The position numbers and the translations under genes were made by a program. Below are positions 44,901 to 56,530 of a DNA stretch of 64,000 bases, piece by piece (the first letter of the stretch is position 1; the number at the start of each line of letters is the position of its first letter). The notes beneath the pieces are model-generated. The model saw only the letters and a list, made by a program, of their open reading frames with translations. It did no database searches and was not told the origin of the DNA. Origin of the DNA: Trichostrongylus colubriformis (taxonomy: Eukaryota > Nematoda > Chromadorea > Rhabditida > Trichostrongylidae); the NCBI GenBank assembly GCA_963978905.1, contig OZ022259.1, positions 17,706,068 to 17,770,067 on the forward strand, written 5' to 3'.

Positions 44901-47900
44901 GCCCACTGATTGTCAGCATGGTAGATTTTTGAATAAAAACAGTGGAGCAATGAAGCATCATAACTTACCACAACTCAATAATGTAGAGACATATATTTTT
45001 GTAAAAACTGTAGAGAATAACTTTTACGGATCGGTCGTGATTCCATGCACCATGAACCTTAAGAGAGGAGAACATGGAGTGAGAATACTAATTAAGGATA
45101 TTAGAAGAGGTCAGAACCAACCAATAGCAACCGCCTCAAAAAGTGAAATCTCGGAATGGCATAATCAGAAGCAGAAGCGGCTTGCAGACCTTCTTCTCCA
45201 GATATTCCAATACCAACATTGGCAGCCTAAAAATGGCAACATGTCGGGAATCTATAGAAACAACTATTAAGTGCAGGAGAATCATTACCTGAATCATCGC
45301 AACGTCATTGGCACCGTCACCAACAGCCATCACAACGTGATTTCCGAGGCCACGTACCATCTCGACAACCTTAAAAAACTAGGATAATCAAGAATCTGAA
45401 AAGACAAACAGGGTAGTTCCTTGATGATAAGTTACCTATACCAAACTAGCTCTACTTGGAAATATAACCGCGGCAGAATACTACGGCGTACCTCCGCCTT
45501 CTGCATAGGACTCATCCGGCAACAGACAACAGCATGACATTTTAACGCCAGTTCTCCAAAGTACGGTCGACACTCCCCAACCAACGCATGTACAAGCGAC
45601 TTCCCGTCGATAATCATAGCGTACTCCCTTAAAATATGATCATTAGCTACACGAAACCTAGCGCGACATCTGAAAACCTTGATGACTCACTTATCCTCCT
45701 TTTCAAGTTGTGCTGAGCGATCAGCCAACTGTTTCAGCTTCGTGTACGTGCCTTCATACGTGTCCTTATCCACTGTCAATAGCTCCGTGCTTTGATGGCA
45801 CAAGGCACACGAATGAGCTAAAGTTATTTTAAGACTATCTTAACCATTACTGACAAATCAACATGATTATTGTACTGGAGGAACGCAGGCATTTGTTTGT
45901 GATAATTCGAAGAATTGGAAATAAAAATCTTGATGGAGCAAAGTATAAATAAGCCGTTAAAATGAGCCTTACTTCAGCATACTCGCCACTGATTTTAAGT
46001 TAACTTGTTTCGAAAAACGCTCTCGCGGCAATTTTTACACATAGATGCAAACAAATATAAAAAACAGATCTGTAGATCGTAAAAATGCACTGCAGTTTGG
46101 GTTACGCCGTGAATGTTGCGATTATTTCTGTTTCTATAATTATTCTTTCTACTCTTAGTCATAGGCTCGTCACGCCTCTAAAGGAGACAACAACGTCGAA
46201 ACACAGGTCAGGAATGTTTCATAGAGGATCCATGTAACAAAGACCTCTGACACAGAAAAATTACAATTGTTACTAAAGTCCGAATAACCCTGTTTTATAA
46301 GAAAATGATGCTTTCTGTGCCACAAAAACATGCATTCATGAGGCACTCTGCACGGTCCCAACTTCAACGATGAAAAAGGGATAGAGTTAGATGCCAATAA
46401 ATGTAATACGTATGTTGCAACATACCAATATTAATGGCCGTTTCTCTTTTGTCTCCCGTCAATATCCATACACGCATATCAGCCGCCATCAACGCTTGCA
46501 CAGTCTCCGGGACATACTGAAAATCAGTGCATTTATCAGTGATTAGGATGGAGCTCCAGAACTCTAAGTGACCTCCTGAAGTTTGTCTTCGATTGCAGTT
46601 GCACCAACAAGTTCCAGTTGGACTTCGATTTTTTCAGCTTCCTCTGCTAATGCCTTCTGTCGGCCTTCTATAAGAATTCCGGCTGCACGGTAGTCATTGG
46701 CCCATGTAACATATTCATCCTAGAAACCAGCACTTGTTCAATAGAATCAAATAATTAACGGGTAAACCACGCATACCTCTTCAATTACACGCATGGCAAA
46801 GCACAGAGTACGATAACCATAAGAAGCGAAGTCCTCAAGATGAGAATGACAAGAATCGATAACCGCCTCAGATCCGTCAACCAGCCGGTCGAGAATAACA
46901 GTGTCCTGTAAGGAGACAAACGAATCAAAGTGTACTAGGCTACTATTACGTATGTTTATCCATAGAAATGGAAACCCACTGCTCCTTTCGTGTACAGTTT
47001 GATGCGTCCTGAGGGATCTCGTACAACAACACTCATCCTTTTTCTATCACTCGTAAAGTCAATGACATCGAGTACTTCATAGGTTTCATCTTTACCTAAC
47101 TGAAAGCGAAAGGCAGTTCAATCAACTACAACAAAAGGTGATTAGTACGACTAAAAATGAGTGGCCCAAATTCCCTACCAACACAGATAATACAAATACA
47201 AAGCGAACACAGATACCCTCGATTTAAAGAGCAAAATTCGACTGGTAAATTATGTAGCAAAGTCAATTGTACACATACCACGGACATGACCACTTGTTTT
47301 GGTTTCCTCGTGTGAAAAACGAATCCTAGGCTGGCTGCTCCACGAACCAGCGCGCCTTCATCGGGTGAGGAGCATTGGTATGACAACTGAAATGTTACTA
47401 ATTCATGACGACCAGAACTCAACAAATCGGACTCGCACCTCCCCATCTTTGTCCTCCGGTACAACCGTATGGCATATAGCCATCATCGTCAACAGCTCTT
47501 TTATTTGAATGCCGTTCTGGGTTTCCTAAATGAAACTGATAGTGATAAAGAAAAACTTGTATATAAAATTGAGACTGACAGGAGCATATCGGTATTCCTC
47601 TATAAGACTGTCATCATCGAATTCATCAGTTTCGTTGTTACCGAACACCTTTCCGGCCACAGAGACGCGTTTGAATTTCATTACATTCCTAGTTAATGTT
47701 CCTGTTTTGTCACTCATTACGTACTTCACCTGCAATATAAATATGGTTACTGCCGATTAACATCTCAACAGGAATGTCTACCTCTACAAGAGTTGAACGA
47801 AAGCAAAATTTAAAACCATGCGCTCACATACCAATCCTAATTCTTCATTCAGATTAGACGTTCGAGCAACAGCACAAGAGTCACTGTTTGGATCGTACAT

Positions 47901-50900
47901 CTCCAAGTCTACATTAATGTAACCAGCCTGAAACGAATCAGCATCCCAATCCCAATACCTCGTATTGTAACAAAGCGGAGGTGAGAAAAACTAACTTGAA
48001 AGAATCGCACAATTTCCAGAGTGACTTGCAAACTAATAGGAATCAAATTGTTGTAAAGGATGAAGAACGTCAACACGTGCCATGGAAACGAAGTTCTACT
48101 GTCAAACTCTGAAAGCAAGACGTAGAGTCAAAATAGCACTTACAAAACTCATCACCAGAAGAAACGATTGGAAAACGCAATCCATTAAAAACTCACGTAA
48201 AAAAGAGATGTACCAAGCCTGCGGCAGATGAGTACTTCTCCAAATCTCAGCACCTATCGCGCTGATGACGGCTAATCCAACTAACACGAAAAAGAGGAAA
48301 ATTATGCGAGTATTCGTTTTTTTATCGACTGTTCCACTGAAACGAAGGAAAAAGTGTGTTATTGAAAGCGAAGAGGGATAAAAATAGAATACCACATATT
48401 CAATTGGACCATAATTTCTGTTACACTCTCGGGGAAAATTTTGGAAGCTCCTGGAATACTGGGTAGTGCGGGGGTATATAAAGCGAGTGAAAAGGACTAC
48501 TGAATAACACATTCATATCTCTATGGCTTCAACTAGCAGTGAATCAACAACAATTTCGCGAGAGGGGCGAAATTCACGAACACCGCCCCGGTTCCTCAGC
48601 ATGCAAGGCCACTAACCAAATCAACCAGTCAATGGTTCCAGGTACTGTCTCTCATATGGCAGCAACTCAATGGCTCGATCGACTCAAATTGAAACAGGAA
48701 AAAATTTCAGAAAATTGCACAGAGAAAAAATTCGAAAAAAATTTTTTTAGAAAAAGGGCGAAAAATTGCCATCCAACACGACAGTCACTGCCGATCTCTA
48801 CTGCAGGCAACTGGACACCGTAGACGCAAATTTTACAGGAAAAATGGACCGAGACTTTTTCCTCCACAACATCGCTCGCCCACATGTGGCAAAGTTGGCG
48901 TGTCAAAGGATACAGGACCTTGGTTGGACGAAGCTCCCCCGCCCACCGTAATCTTCAAACATGGCCCCAACTGACTACCACCTATTCCGATCTCTGACCC
49001 ACTTCCTCGACGGACGGCAGCTTAAAGATGACGATGATCTCAAAATCGACCTCCAGACTTTCTTCGACCGGAAATCCCCAGACTTCTGTGAGCGAGGCAT
49101 CTATCATCTCCCTATTCGCTGGCAATATATTGTTGATTATAATGGTACATATTTTGTTGACTGAAGTTAGACACAAATTAAGAAAAATAAATTTGAAATT
49201 TTTCGTCATTGTGTAACAGAAATTATGGTCCAACCTAATAGTTTAAGAAAAAACCAACCTTTTCAATGGCGCTGTTTTCGAATTCATCATGAGCTTCGAG
49301 TCGTGACCTGTGTAAATAACCGCACCAAAAATCCATGGTGTATTTTTTAGTCGAGCACCGCGAAGTAATAACTGATCGATCCCTTAAAAAGATTGCGATT
49401 GAAAATGTGAAGTAAAACAATTCAATGGAAAGGAAAAAAGGTGAGTAAACATGGTCTTGTAAAACGGGTAATGAAGAGTTTGAACGATGAGTAAACATTT
49501 GCATTTGAAATGAATACAACAAATGATTCAGTCCTCAATATTTATTAGAAAAAAGACTGGTCTTCTGAATTTTATCCACAGGAATGATAAAGTTCGAAGA
49601 TTTAAAGTTTTATGAAAAAAACATGTGGATTGTTCCAGAGTATACAGAATTCGGACCGAGGGGGGGGGGGGGGGGTGAAAAGAGAAAAGATAAGTGACGT
49701 TTGCTGAGCCACCCATCTATTACACCCCATACATTAACACACATGGTGCCGAAGAAAACCTCCAAGAAAATTAGTTGGGGACGCATTAATCGATAAATAT
49801 TCATCGCAGGGAAACTTTATTGAACCGAGGGATGGGGGAAAACCGCGGATTTCATCACTACCGGAAAAATAAAAGAGACCACGTAACGCGTACAAACCAG
49901 CACAAAAAGGAATAATTCAAAATGGGTCCATGTCAATAAAAACCAACCAAACGGCATAGCTTCATCCATAATCAGATTACCACTAAACTCGTTCACATGT
50001 CGACTAGGAAGTTCACACTCTATTCTCGCTTCGAAATCAACTAGTTTATCCAGCGTCACAAGAGAAGATGTAGCAGGCAGCGCCTAAAAGAATGGTATCG
50101 AAATTGAGACCGATGTAGAAAAAAGGTAAAGGATAAGAAGTGGAAACTAGTAATACCTGCTTAATTTTAAGGTTGGTCTCTCCATCAAGATTTGACGTCT
50201 CAATGTAACACATACCCTGGGGCTCACTCGAAGAAAGCAGCAGCAAATCAGCAGGAAACAATTGGTCATTATCTACTCGAATTAGATCTCCAACTCTGAC
50301 CTACAAAGAATGGTGCTTTAAAAAAGATCTGAAAATATAAGGGCAATATTTGCATACATCTCGCCACTCCCGTGATTGCCACGCACTGTCCTTCAATATC
50401 AACGCGGGAAAAGAATTAACTTTATGGTCAGCGCGTCGTCTTTTCTGAAAATCAAGAATATACCCAACAATTGCCTTGATGAAGAATCTAACCAACAGCA
50501 TGAACTTACAATATCTTCAAAAATTTCTTTGATAGCGGATACAGACAAAATCAACATGAACGGCACTGCTGTCGTGTACCGTCCTGTTGGGCTAACATCA
50601 GGGATTTGCTGAAATCATAAATCTCATCCCCCGATCGATACTTATGACATCAAAATCTAATATAGAAATTGCAGTTCAGTGAATTGAGTTCTTACCTGGA
50701 GTAAGGCTATCGTTAAGAAGAATATGTTATTGTATCTACGAAACTGCTCATATAGAAATCGTGGGAGGAACGATGCGGCATTGTATTTACATGTACTAAA
50801 TTAAGGTATAAATCGTATTACTACAAATAAATTGGAAAATGCGGAAAAGTCTAACCTAATCCTATTGGAACAAAATCTGGTTTTTTGCAACGTTCCACCA

Positions 50901-50965
50901 CCAGATAGATTAATGCGACGAACGTCGGAGTTACGGTTACGACGTTCACTCACGGATGACGACAT
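41983..50965 (-). CDS. P4-ATPase phospholipid flippase (TAT-1/ATP8A type), 27 exons, complete
   Basis: Exons (5' to 3', high to low): 50965-50856, 50795-50696, 50608-50510, 50444-50358, 50300-50157, 50083-49948, 49382-49259, 48336-48197, 48108-47996, 47927-47832, 47729-47580, 47525-47439, 47386-47279, 47099-46980, 46905-46777, 46719-46573, 46516-46426, 45817-45691, 45627-45492, 45369-45289, 45226-45122, 45057-44969, 44516-44327, 44265-44128, 44073-43951, 43869-43733, 42220-41983. All phases agree, giving 3345 bases (1114 aa), close to the usual 1100-1200. Key motifs: DGET (171-174, actuator), DKTGTLT with phosphorylated Asp390, KGA (536-538, nucleotide binding), TGDK (650-653), GDGANDV (765-771). 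Ten membrane segments are placed as in the family; [20 protein letters not shown] marks the TM7 region. These pumps, with a CDC50 partner, move phosphatidylserine/ethanolamine to the cytosolic leaflet. Four introns end in AAG. Intron 7 holds a mariner, the last intron a MITE. All motifs are intact. Confidence 0.93.
43102..43235. mobile_element. PIF/Harbinger-like MITE in last tat-1 intron
   Basis: Ends GGCCGCCTTCATATTCTGCG and the complement CGCGTAATATGAAAGCGGTC, flanked by TCA and TAA. Same termini as 18781-19169 but only about 134 bases. It sits in the 1.5-kb intron 26. Confidence 0.5.
44517..44968. other. tat-1 intron 22, 452 bases
   Basis: Unusually long for this gene. Open frames here (for example 44771-44971) do not match the flippase family, while the phase joins exon 22 directly to exon 23. 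No element with clear ends was found. Confidence 0.5.
48399..49238 (+). mobile_element. Internally deleted mariner element in tat-1 intron 7
   Basis: Inverted ends: left TTCAATTGGACCATAATTTC, right (inverted) TTAGGTTGGACCATAATTTC, continuing TGTTACAC. TA flanks both sides (48397-48398, 49239-49240). At 840 bases it is shorter than the usual 1.3 kb and lacks the N-terminal coding half. Without it the intron would be about 80 bases, in line with its neighbours. Confidence 0.85.
48766..49164 (+). pseudogene. Mariner transposase C-terminal half, inactive
   Basis: Reads [17 protein letters not shown], then [20 protein letters not shown], then [20 protein letters not shown] and [14 protein letters not shown], stop. 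Compared with the family HDNARPH and [11 protein letters not shown] motifs, the catalytic Asp of the first is Asn, the Tyr codon of the second is a stop, and its Asp is Asn. The N-terminal DNA-binding region is missing. No activity is expected. Confidence 0.85.
49660..49675. repeat. 16-base G run in tat-1 intron 6
   Basis: An uninterrupted G tract on the + strand (C tract in the transcript). Length may be inexact because of sequencing. Confidence 0.7.
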
Positions 50966-50970
50966 TTCGT

Positions 50971-50985
50971 CTATAATCAATAAAA
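50971..50985 (-). promoter_or_regulatory. Candidate (trans-)splice acceptor of tat-1
   Basis: On the - strand TTTTTTATTGATTATAG ends five bases before the ATG, as expected for a spliced-leader acceptor or the end of a 5' intron. An upstream exon cannot be excluded. Confidence 0.4.
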
Positions 50986-50999
50986 AAATACCAATAGAT

Positions 51000-51790
51000 A
51001 ATTGACTTTACATCCACGACATGTTTTCTTTCTGCTGCTGGGTTGTTCGTGCACTTAACAGAAAAGAGACATCAAACGTGTGACGAATAGCGCCGATAAT
51101 ACGCATAAACCGGATTCCGTGCAAACGCGAAAAGTGATATGTGATAGTTGATGCGCCCGACTTTCGTATCAAGCATAGCAACGACTTTTGAGCGAACCAT
51201 TGCGCACTTGAGAGCTACTCCCATCGCACTGACATTCTAACCATCAGACGCTTGCATTCTAACCAATAGCAGCAACTCAATAAAATGCAAAAAAGGGATC
51301 TCGTCAATGTAAGGTATACACATGGAACAGCGAAGAGCGGAGGACATCAAAGATGATCGCTGCACGAAGGGCGAAAGAGGGGCACCCATACAGTACTTTT
51401 CATCTGGCCACAATCCTTTGCAGCCATCAGACACTTTCAAAAAGTGACTTTTATAGTGATGAAGCAATTTGTGGCTGATAAGAAAGGTGGCAAGCACAAA
51501 CTAGAATTCGACAGCGCTCTATATCTAGCAACAACGACCTGCAAAAACGACGTTCGACGAATTCGTAAAAGTGGTGGTTTCAAACGAAATGCTTTCCGCG
51601 CTGCACGGCAGCGTGATCACAATCAGCTGCTTCCACTCAGATATCACCATCTCCCATATGCATTACAAGGAAGCGAGTCAGTTTTGAAGAAGAGACGATG
51701 ACCTTTTTACTTTCTATTTTCAACCTGGGAGGCACCGTGAGGGGTGGGGAGAAAGTGAGAACTGGAAATAGATGTTCATTAGAAACAACA
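51000..51790. other. Region upstream of tat-1, no gene recognised
   Basis: Probably contains the tat-1 promoter. Open frames on both strands (51237-51497 -, 51444-51701 +) show no family motif. Confidence 0.3.
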
Positions 51791-51799
51791 CTGTGTTCC

Positions 51800-51990
51800 A
51801 AAATAGGTGATGACTGGCGAAACTCGCACTGAAAAAGCGCGGCTTGGGGCATTATCACGATCCCGCAATGCTGCAAGTAGCGCTGCCATGCATCCGCAAC
51901 CGGGGAGTTGCCGGCGAAAATGGGACAAACTTTGCGGGCGGTTGACTTGCCCCGCGTCTGCATGTAACACACCAGCTAAAGATAGAAGAG
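51800..51990. repeat. Dispersed repeat, GCCGG.GGAGTTGCCG family, copy 2
   Basis: Shares GAAACTCGCACTGAAAAAGC, GCGGCTTGGGGCATTATCACGA and GGGGAGTTGCCGGCGAAAAT with 8560-8822 and partly with 62340-62470. Confidence 0.45.
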
Positions 51991-52252
51991 TATGAGTGAG
52001 AGGAGAGTTTTCGGCTTTCTATTTCTCGAGTATTTCGTCGTTTATTTCGTTCCTTCTCCACCTTTCAATAGCACCTCTACTTCCATGTTCATAACGCGGA
52101 ATAAAGGTCTTCGTGTCAGAACAAAAATAGGTGAAAGAGCAGTGATGTGACCGATTACTGCATTAAATGTGCACATAGAACAAAATCTCATTACCACAAT
52201 AAATTTAAATGAACCATGGAATCGAATAATAGTGCGAATCATTTATATTAAG

Positions 52253-52605
52253 CTACAGAGAGCTGATCAGCATATCGATGACCGCTTTCCATATTTCCGC
52301 CAATTGAGTCGAGTGAGTCCGTAAACCGTAGGAAACACACTTTCGATAAGCCCGGGACCTTTGGAAATAAGCGAAATGACAAAATTGGCAAAATGTGCCC
52401 TGGTGGGTCTTGCGAACACATGCTCCGACCGACTGGTAGTCCTGTTGGCAATATTTACTCTCGCCGTAATTGTCTTGTTTGTGTAAAAGTACAAGATGAA
52501 AAGAGTAGGAACTCACGTAATAACAGAGGACTTTCCCCTAAATTTTGTTCCAGAGGGGCTGCTAAACTTTCTCCACCATAAGTTGAGGCACTGATGTCTG
52601 TTGAA
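52253..52605 (-). CDS. Two-exon C-terminal end of an unrecognised gene
   Basis: Proposed exons on the - strand: 52605-52517 and 52473-52253 (TAG stop), joined by a 43-base intron (GTGAGT...ACAAACAAG). Translation: STDISASTYGGESLAAPLEQ, NLGESPLLLHNYGESKYCQQ, DYQSVGACVRKTHQGTFCQF, CHFAYFQRSRAYRKCVSYGL, RTHSTQLAEIWKAVIDMLIS. The phases fit and the composition is protein-like, with a Cys cluster (CQFC). The upstream part (52617-52790) is open and hydrophobic but not clearly exonic. It lies upstream of tat-1 on the same strand, 1.3 kb before its start. Note the AAG acceptor again. Confidence 0.4.
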
Positions 52606-52734
52606 CTGAAAGTATCACACTGATTTAGCTTCAAAAAGCACAGATAAGATATGTTCATCACGTATAAACTAATCAGTAATTGAAATGCAATGATAGCGAG
52701 TACTCGTGTCCAATCACTTAGCAAAAAACATCTT

Positions 52735-53999
52735 CGCCCGTCAAAGATAAGCCAAAAACTTTGGATGGCATAGTTAAAAAGTCATCTCAGTGTACCGACT
52801 CCACAACAAGATTCATTCTGAGGAAATCGTAGTCAATAAAATAGATAAAAAATAAAGAATTAATGCCAATAAGTTGAGCAACAAAATAAAAAAGAACATG
52901 AACAACCGAAACGAAATTATTTAAGTCAGAGCCCATGAGAGAAAAATGGGATTTTATGACTGGTACACATTAAACTATGAGGCTGCTTCTCTCATGAAGA
53001 AAATCAACGCAGAATTGAAAACGCCTCATTTGCGCACACCTGTGTTCGCTCTATGACGTTTTTCAAATAATAAATCGATAGCAGCAATGACAACAACAAT
53101 TTATAGCTTACTGCAGTCCACATCACTGAGCACATTGCGCATCACTGATTATACAATACCTTGTATGATCATACAGCAATAGAGTTATTTGGCAAACGAG
53201 GCTCCTCTCAGATTTATCTCACTTCATTCACTTGAAGAATTACGAACTGGAATATCAAACTCGCTGTTTTCATGTCATCGTTGGGTACAAATATAAAGTG
53301 GTGAAGATGTCGTAACTCCTTGTTAATATCAAACTCCTGTTTTCATGTCATCGTTGGGTGCAAATATAAAGTGGAGAAGATGTCGTAACTCCTTGTTAAC
53401 GTTTTTTAAAAAATATCTCGAAAATTTACGTCAAAGTACAAAACAGAGCCATGACAAAAACTAAATCAATAAGCTGATACGTATATATGGACTGTAAAAA
53501 TTGCGATCGCACCATAAAAATCATAGTAAGTAAAAAAAACAAAAATAAATAGAAAAGGGTTGAAGTGGCCTAGGAACGGAAGAAATTCTGGAGCTCCTCG
53601 TTCACAATCCTTTCTTCTTACATCTTCTCTCCCTGACTTGTTTTCAGCAGTTTAGATGCACTAGTACAAAATGAACTACCTTACCCACAAATCGCGTGAT
53701 GATTGTATAGTAAAGCCTCTACAAACTTCGCTAGAATAAAAACAAAACATCGAAGAACAGCAAGGGAGCCTAATGTTATCTAGCTTCGAAAAAAATTACT
53801 GCGCATGGAAATGCTTTCATAAAGAGATGCAATATGACAACTACTACCTAATAAAACAAAAAAGCCGTGAATTTTCATGTCAAAGACGGAAATCCAAGCT
53901 CTACGATGAACAACAAAGGAAGAAAAAAAATTATCAACCAGAATCAGACTACTGACGGTGTAAAGAGCATAAAAAACTGTACGTCGAGAATGGAATCTG
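52735..53999. repeat. AT-rich spacer with a 74-bp direct duplication
   Basis: ATATCAAACTC..TTTTCATGTCATCGTTGG begins two copies at 53252 and 53326, each ending CGTAACTCCTTGTTAA. The rest is AT-rich with no gene recognised. Confidence 0.6.
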
Positions 54000-54224
54000 G
54001 GGTCAAATCAAGTCAGGGGGGAGACGCAATTTTGCGTCAAGGTCGAAGCTCCTTTCCCTCCCCAGGCTTAGGCTAAAATTGATATCCTTTCCTTCCACAT
54101 GAAAAAGCATCTGTCAAAGCATAGGTTTCATCTGCTTTAGCCTAAGCCTGGGGAGGGAAAGAAGCTTTGACGTCGGTGAAAATTTGACGCAAAGTTGCGT
54201 CTCCCCCCAGACTTGATTTGACCC
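54000..54224. mobile_element. hAT-like MITE with perfect 8-bp duplication GGAATCTG
   Basis: Same family as 35354-35581: GGGTCAAATCAAGTC ends, GAGACGCAA.TTTGCGTC, and CCCAGGCTTAGGCTAAA with its inverse. GGAATCTG lies at 53992-53999 and 54225-54232. Confidence 0.85.
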
Positions 54225-55300
54225 GGAATCTGTAAGGAGGGATGATAGAAAAGGAGAAAAAAGAGAGAAGCGCATCGCAAGAGTTGCGATTTGAGCGCCC
54301 CATGGGCCATTGCAATCTGCGACTTATAGAAGAGATTCAAAACAAGTCCTCTCCGAAAGTGGTGGCTGGTGAAAGTGAAAATCGACATTATGCCGAGTCG
54401 AGCAGACACCACTGAAAACTCGATACGCCAAGGTTAGCAGCGACAAAGCAACCGTTTAAACTGCTGTTGGCGGGTGGAGAAAGAAAGATCGATAGACGAT
54501 GCCGTGACGAGCACTTAGTTTTTGCGAATATTCGAAAAAGTAGCAGAAATAATAATTCATGAGAATTAAAGAGGTTCTCGGTATCGTATGGCATACAAAC
54601 ATTCAGTGCAAAGTGTGAAAAGGGAGTACACGTACATAGTACCATGCAATGTGGTACACCGCGCATCATTGCACTACACACACCTGAAAACACGGCAAGC
54701 ATATTTCTCTTAAGGCACATTGTTACTAAGGATACGCTCCATGTAATTTCAATGAAATATCATAGCAATTTTCTTATAAAAAATGCAGAACACGCTATTT
54801 AAGTAGGAGATATGAATTTAAATCAAGCATAGTGAGGGGAGTGGAGTTCCGCGGTTGATAAACCAGTACTGACGTGAAGAATCCCTTACTGCACATGTGA
54901 ACTGTTTCATCTACCTCGAAGACCCTTGTCCCTCCCTGAGCCTAGGTGAGATTCGTTCCCTTTTGAACATGCAGAGACCTTCATTGTTATTCATGCTGTA
55001 GGAACGAAGTCGTCGCAGTGTCCCGTGAGTGCCGTTAGGTCGCCTTCAGGCTTGACGATCTTGTAATTCTGTGATTTTGCGGTGGCGCACTTTCGCATGC
55101 TATTCTACGTCCAGATATTTTGCAATGCAGCAAGACTTGCAGCCGCGCACCGCAAAATCACCCAATCGCAAATTCATAATCACACTTCGTCACTTCGCGT
55201 GCAAAGTCGCGAAATCCCATGTGAAATTAGGTCTCACAGAACTTATCGGAAGCTAGTACAGTTGTTACATTATCCCACATGAAAGGAACCGGAAGGGGTC
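54225..55300. other. No gene recognised
   Basis: A - strand frame of 110 codons (54388-54720) lacks motifs. The stretch 55060-55260 carries short GC-rich repeats (CGCAAATTC..CACTTCG, GCGCACCGCAAAATC). Nothing firm. Confidence 0.3.
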
Positions 55301-56530
55301 CGAAACAAGAGGAAGATGCAAAGAAATGAGCATTTTGTGACGAACACTCAAGGTTAGAAGCGATAATAGGCTAAAAACCCGGGTGTATATCGCTAGGACA
55401 GAAACGTCGCGTGGCCGTGTTCGGCATGCGACGGGATGGTGCGAGCTATGCGCGCCGTATTAGTTGAGTCCTGAAGCGATTACGCATAGAATGAGGCGTA
55501 GAGCACTGTCATCGCTTCAAGACCCATCCAATACGGCGCGCATAGCTCGCACCATCCCTTCGCGTGCACCCTAAAAACCCGGACTCAAAAGCGCCACGTG
55601 CGGTGTGTATTCGCATCCCATTCGCATCCAACACACTGATTTTCCGAGTTGTCCGCTGTAGGAGACAAGCCGCGGGGCAACGTTAGTTGTAGCACCTGAC
55701 TCCCAATGCAGTGGAGTGGCCATTCCCAACTACAGATGCATTCATGTAAGTACATCTAGAAACAATATAAGAAAGTACAAAGTAGAAAGTAAAAGGAAAA
55801 AACAAATTTATAATAGAAACATCTCCTTCTGGCACCATGCCAAGGCGTCAAATTGGCAATTTTGTACGATGGCGGCCACTTAAACTCGTCCACACTACGT
55901 CTGTTCTACCGTAAGCCAAATTATCCCCCTCCGGTGTCTTTAAGAGCTTGCCTTACACCGCTTATCACGACATAAAAACAAACCCCTGGCTCACTTCATG
56001 CGTCGCGGCGCCACCGATTCTACGATATTACTAGATTGGAGGATCGCAATACTTGAACGCTGAGTATGAACGCGCTCAGCGAAAGACGGTCCACAATTTA
56101 GGGTTGGAAAAACTTATGATCTGCAAATTTAGAGCACGACAACATGCGATCATGAGACCCTAAATCATTAATTCCACGTTCATGAATTGTGGGTTGGTTG
56201 AGGAAACAAAAAATTAAACTTTCCACTCGAGAGGGTTTGTGCTGCTACGAATAATCGAGGATGTGGACGGATTCTGTAATTTTTCCGCAGCAATTCTTTC
56301 ACCATGTGATAGAGCAATCATTGTGTGCTTTAGGAAAGAGGAAGATGGGAAGAAATGATCATTTTGAAACGAACTGTCGAGTTTAAAAGCGATACACTGT
56401 AGAGAAACTCGGATTCAAAAGTGTGACGTGTGGTTTGTACTCGCGTTTCCCGCGCATCTCTTCAAACTGCAACATCTTTCCGAGTTGCTTGATGTAGATG
56501 TCATTTGTTGTGTCGTAGGGTGTATTTATT
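55300..56530. repeat. Two diverged copies of a dispersed sequence, one with an insertion
   Basis: 55300-55680 and 56325-56530 share GAGGAAGATG.AAAGAAATGA.CATTTT, AGCGATA, CTCGGATTCAAAAG.G (or CCCGGACTCAAAAGCG) and TTTCCGAGTTG. The first copy contains the 55382-55570 insertion; the second does not. Confidence 0.55.
55382..55570. mobile_element. Mutator-like MITE with 11-bp duplication
   Basis: The insertion is flanked by CTAAAAACCCG on both sides (55371-55381, 55571-55581). The arms around GATGGTGCGAGCTATGCGCG and the inverse form a long hairpin. A 9-11-base duplication is typical of Mutator-like elements. A truncated relative lies at 36508. Confidence 0.6.

Noticed and set aside
44771..44971. 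Open frame in tat-1 intron 22 that could extend exon 22
   Set aside because: It does not match the flippase after the Leu-Trp of exon 22, whereas splicing to 44516 restores the conserved [10 protein letters not shown] in frame.
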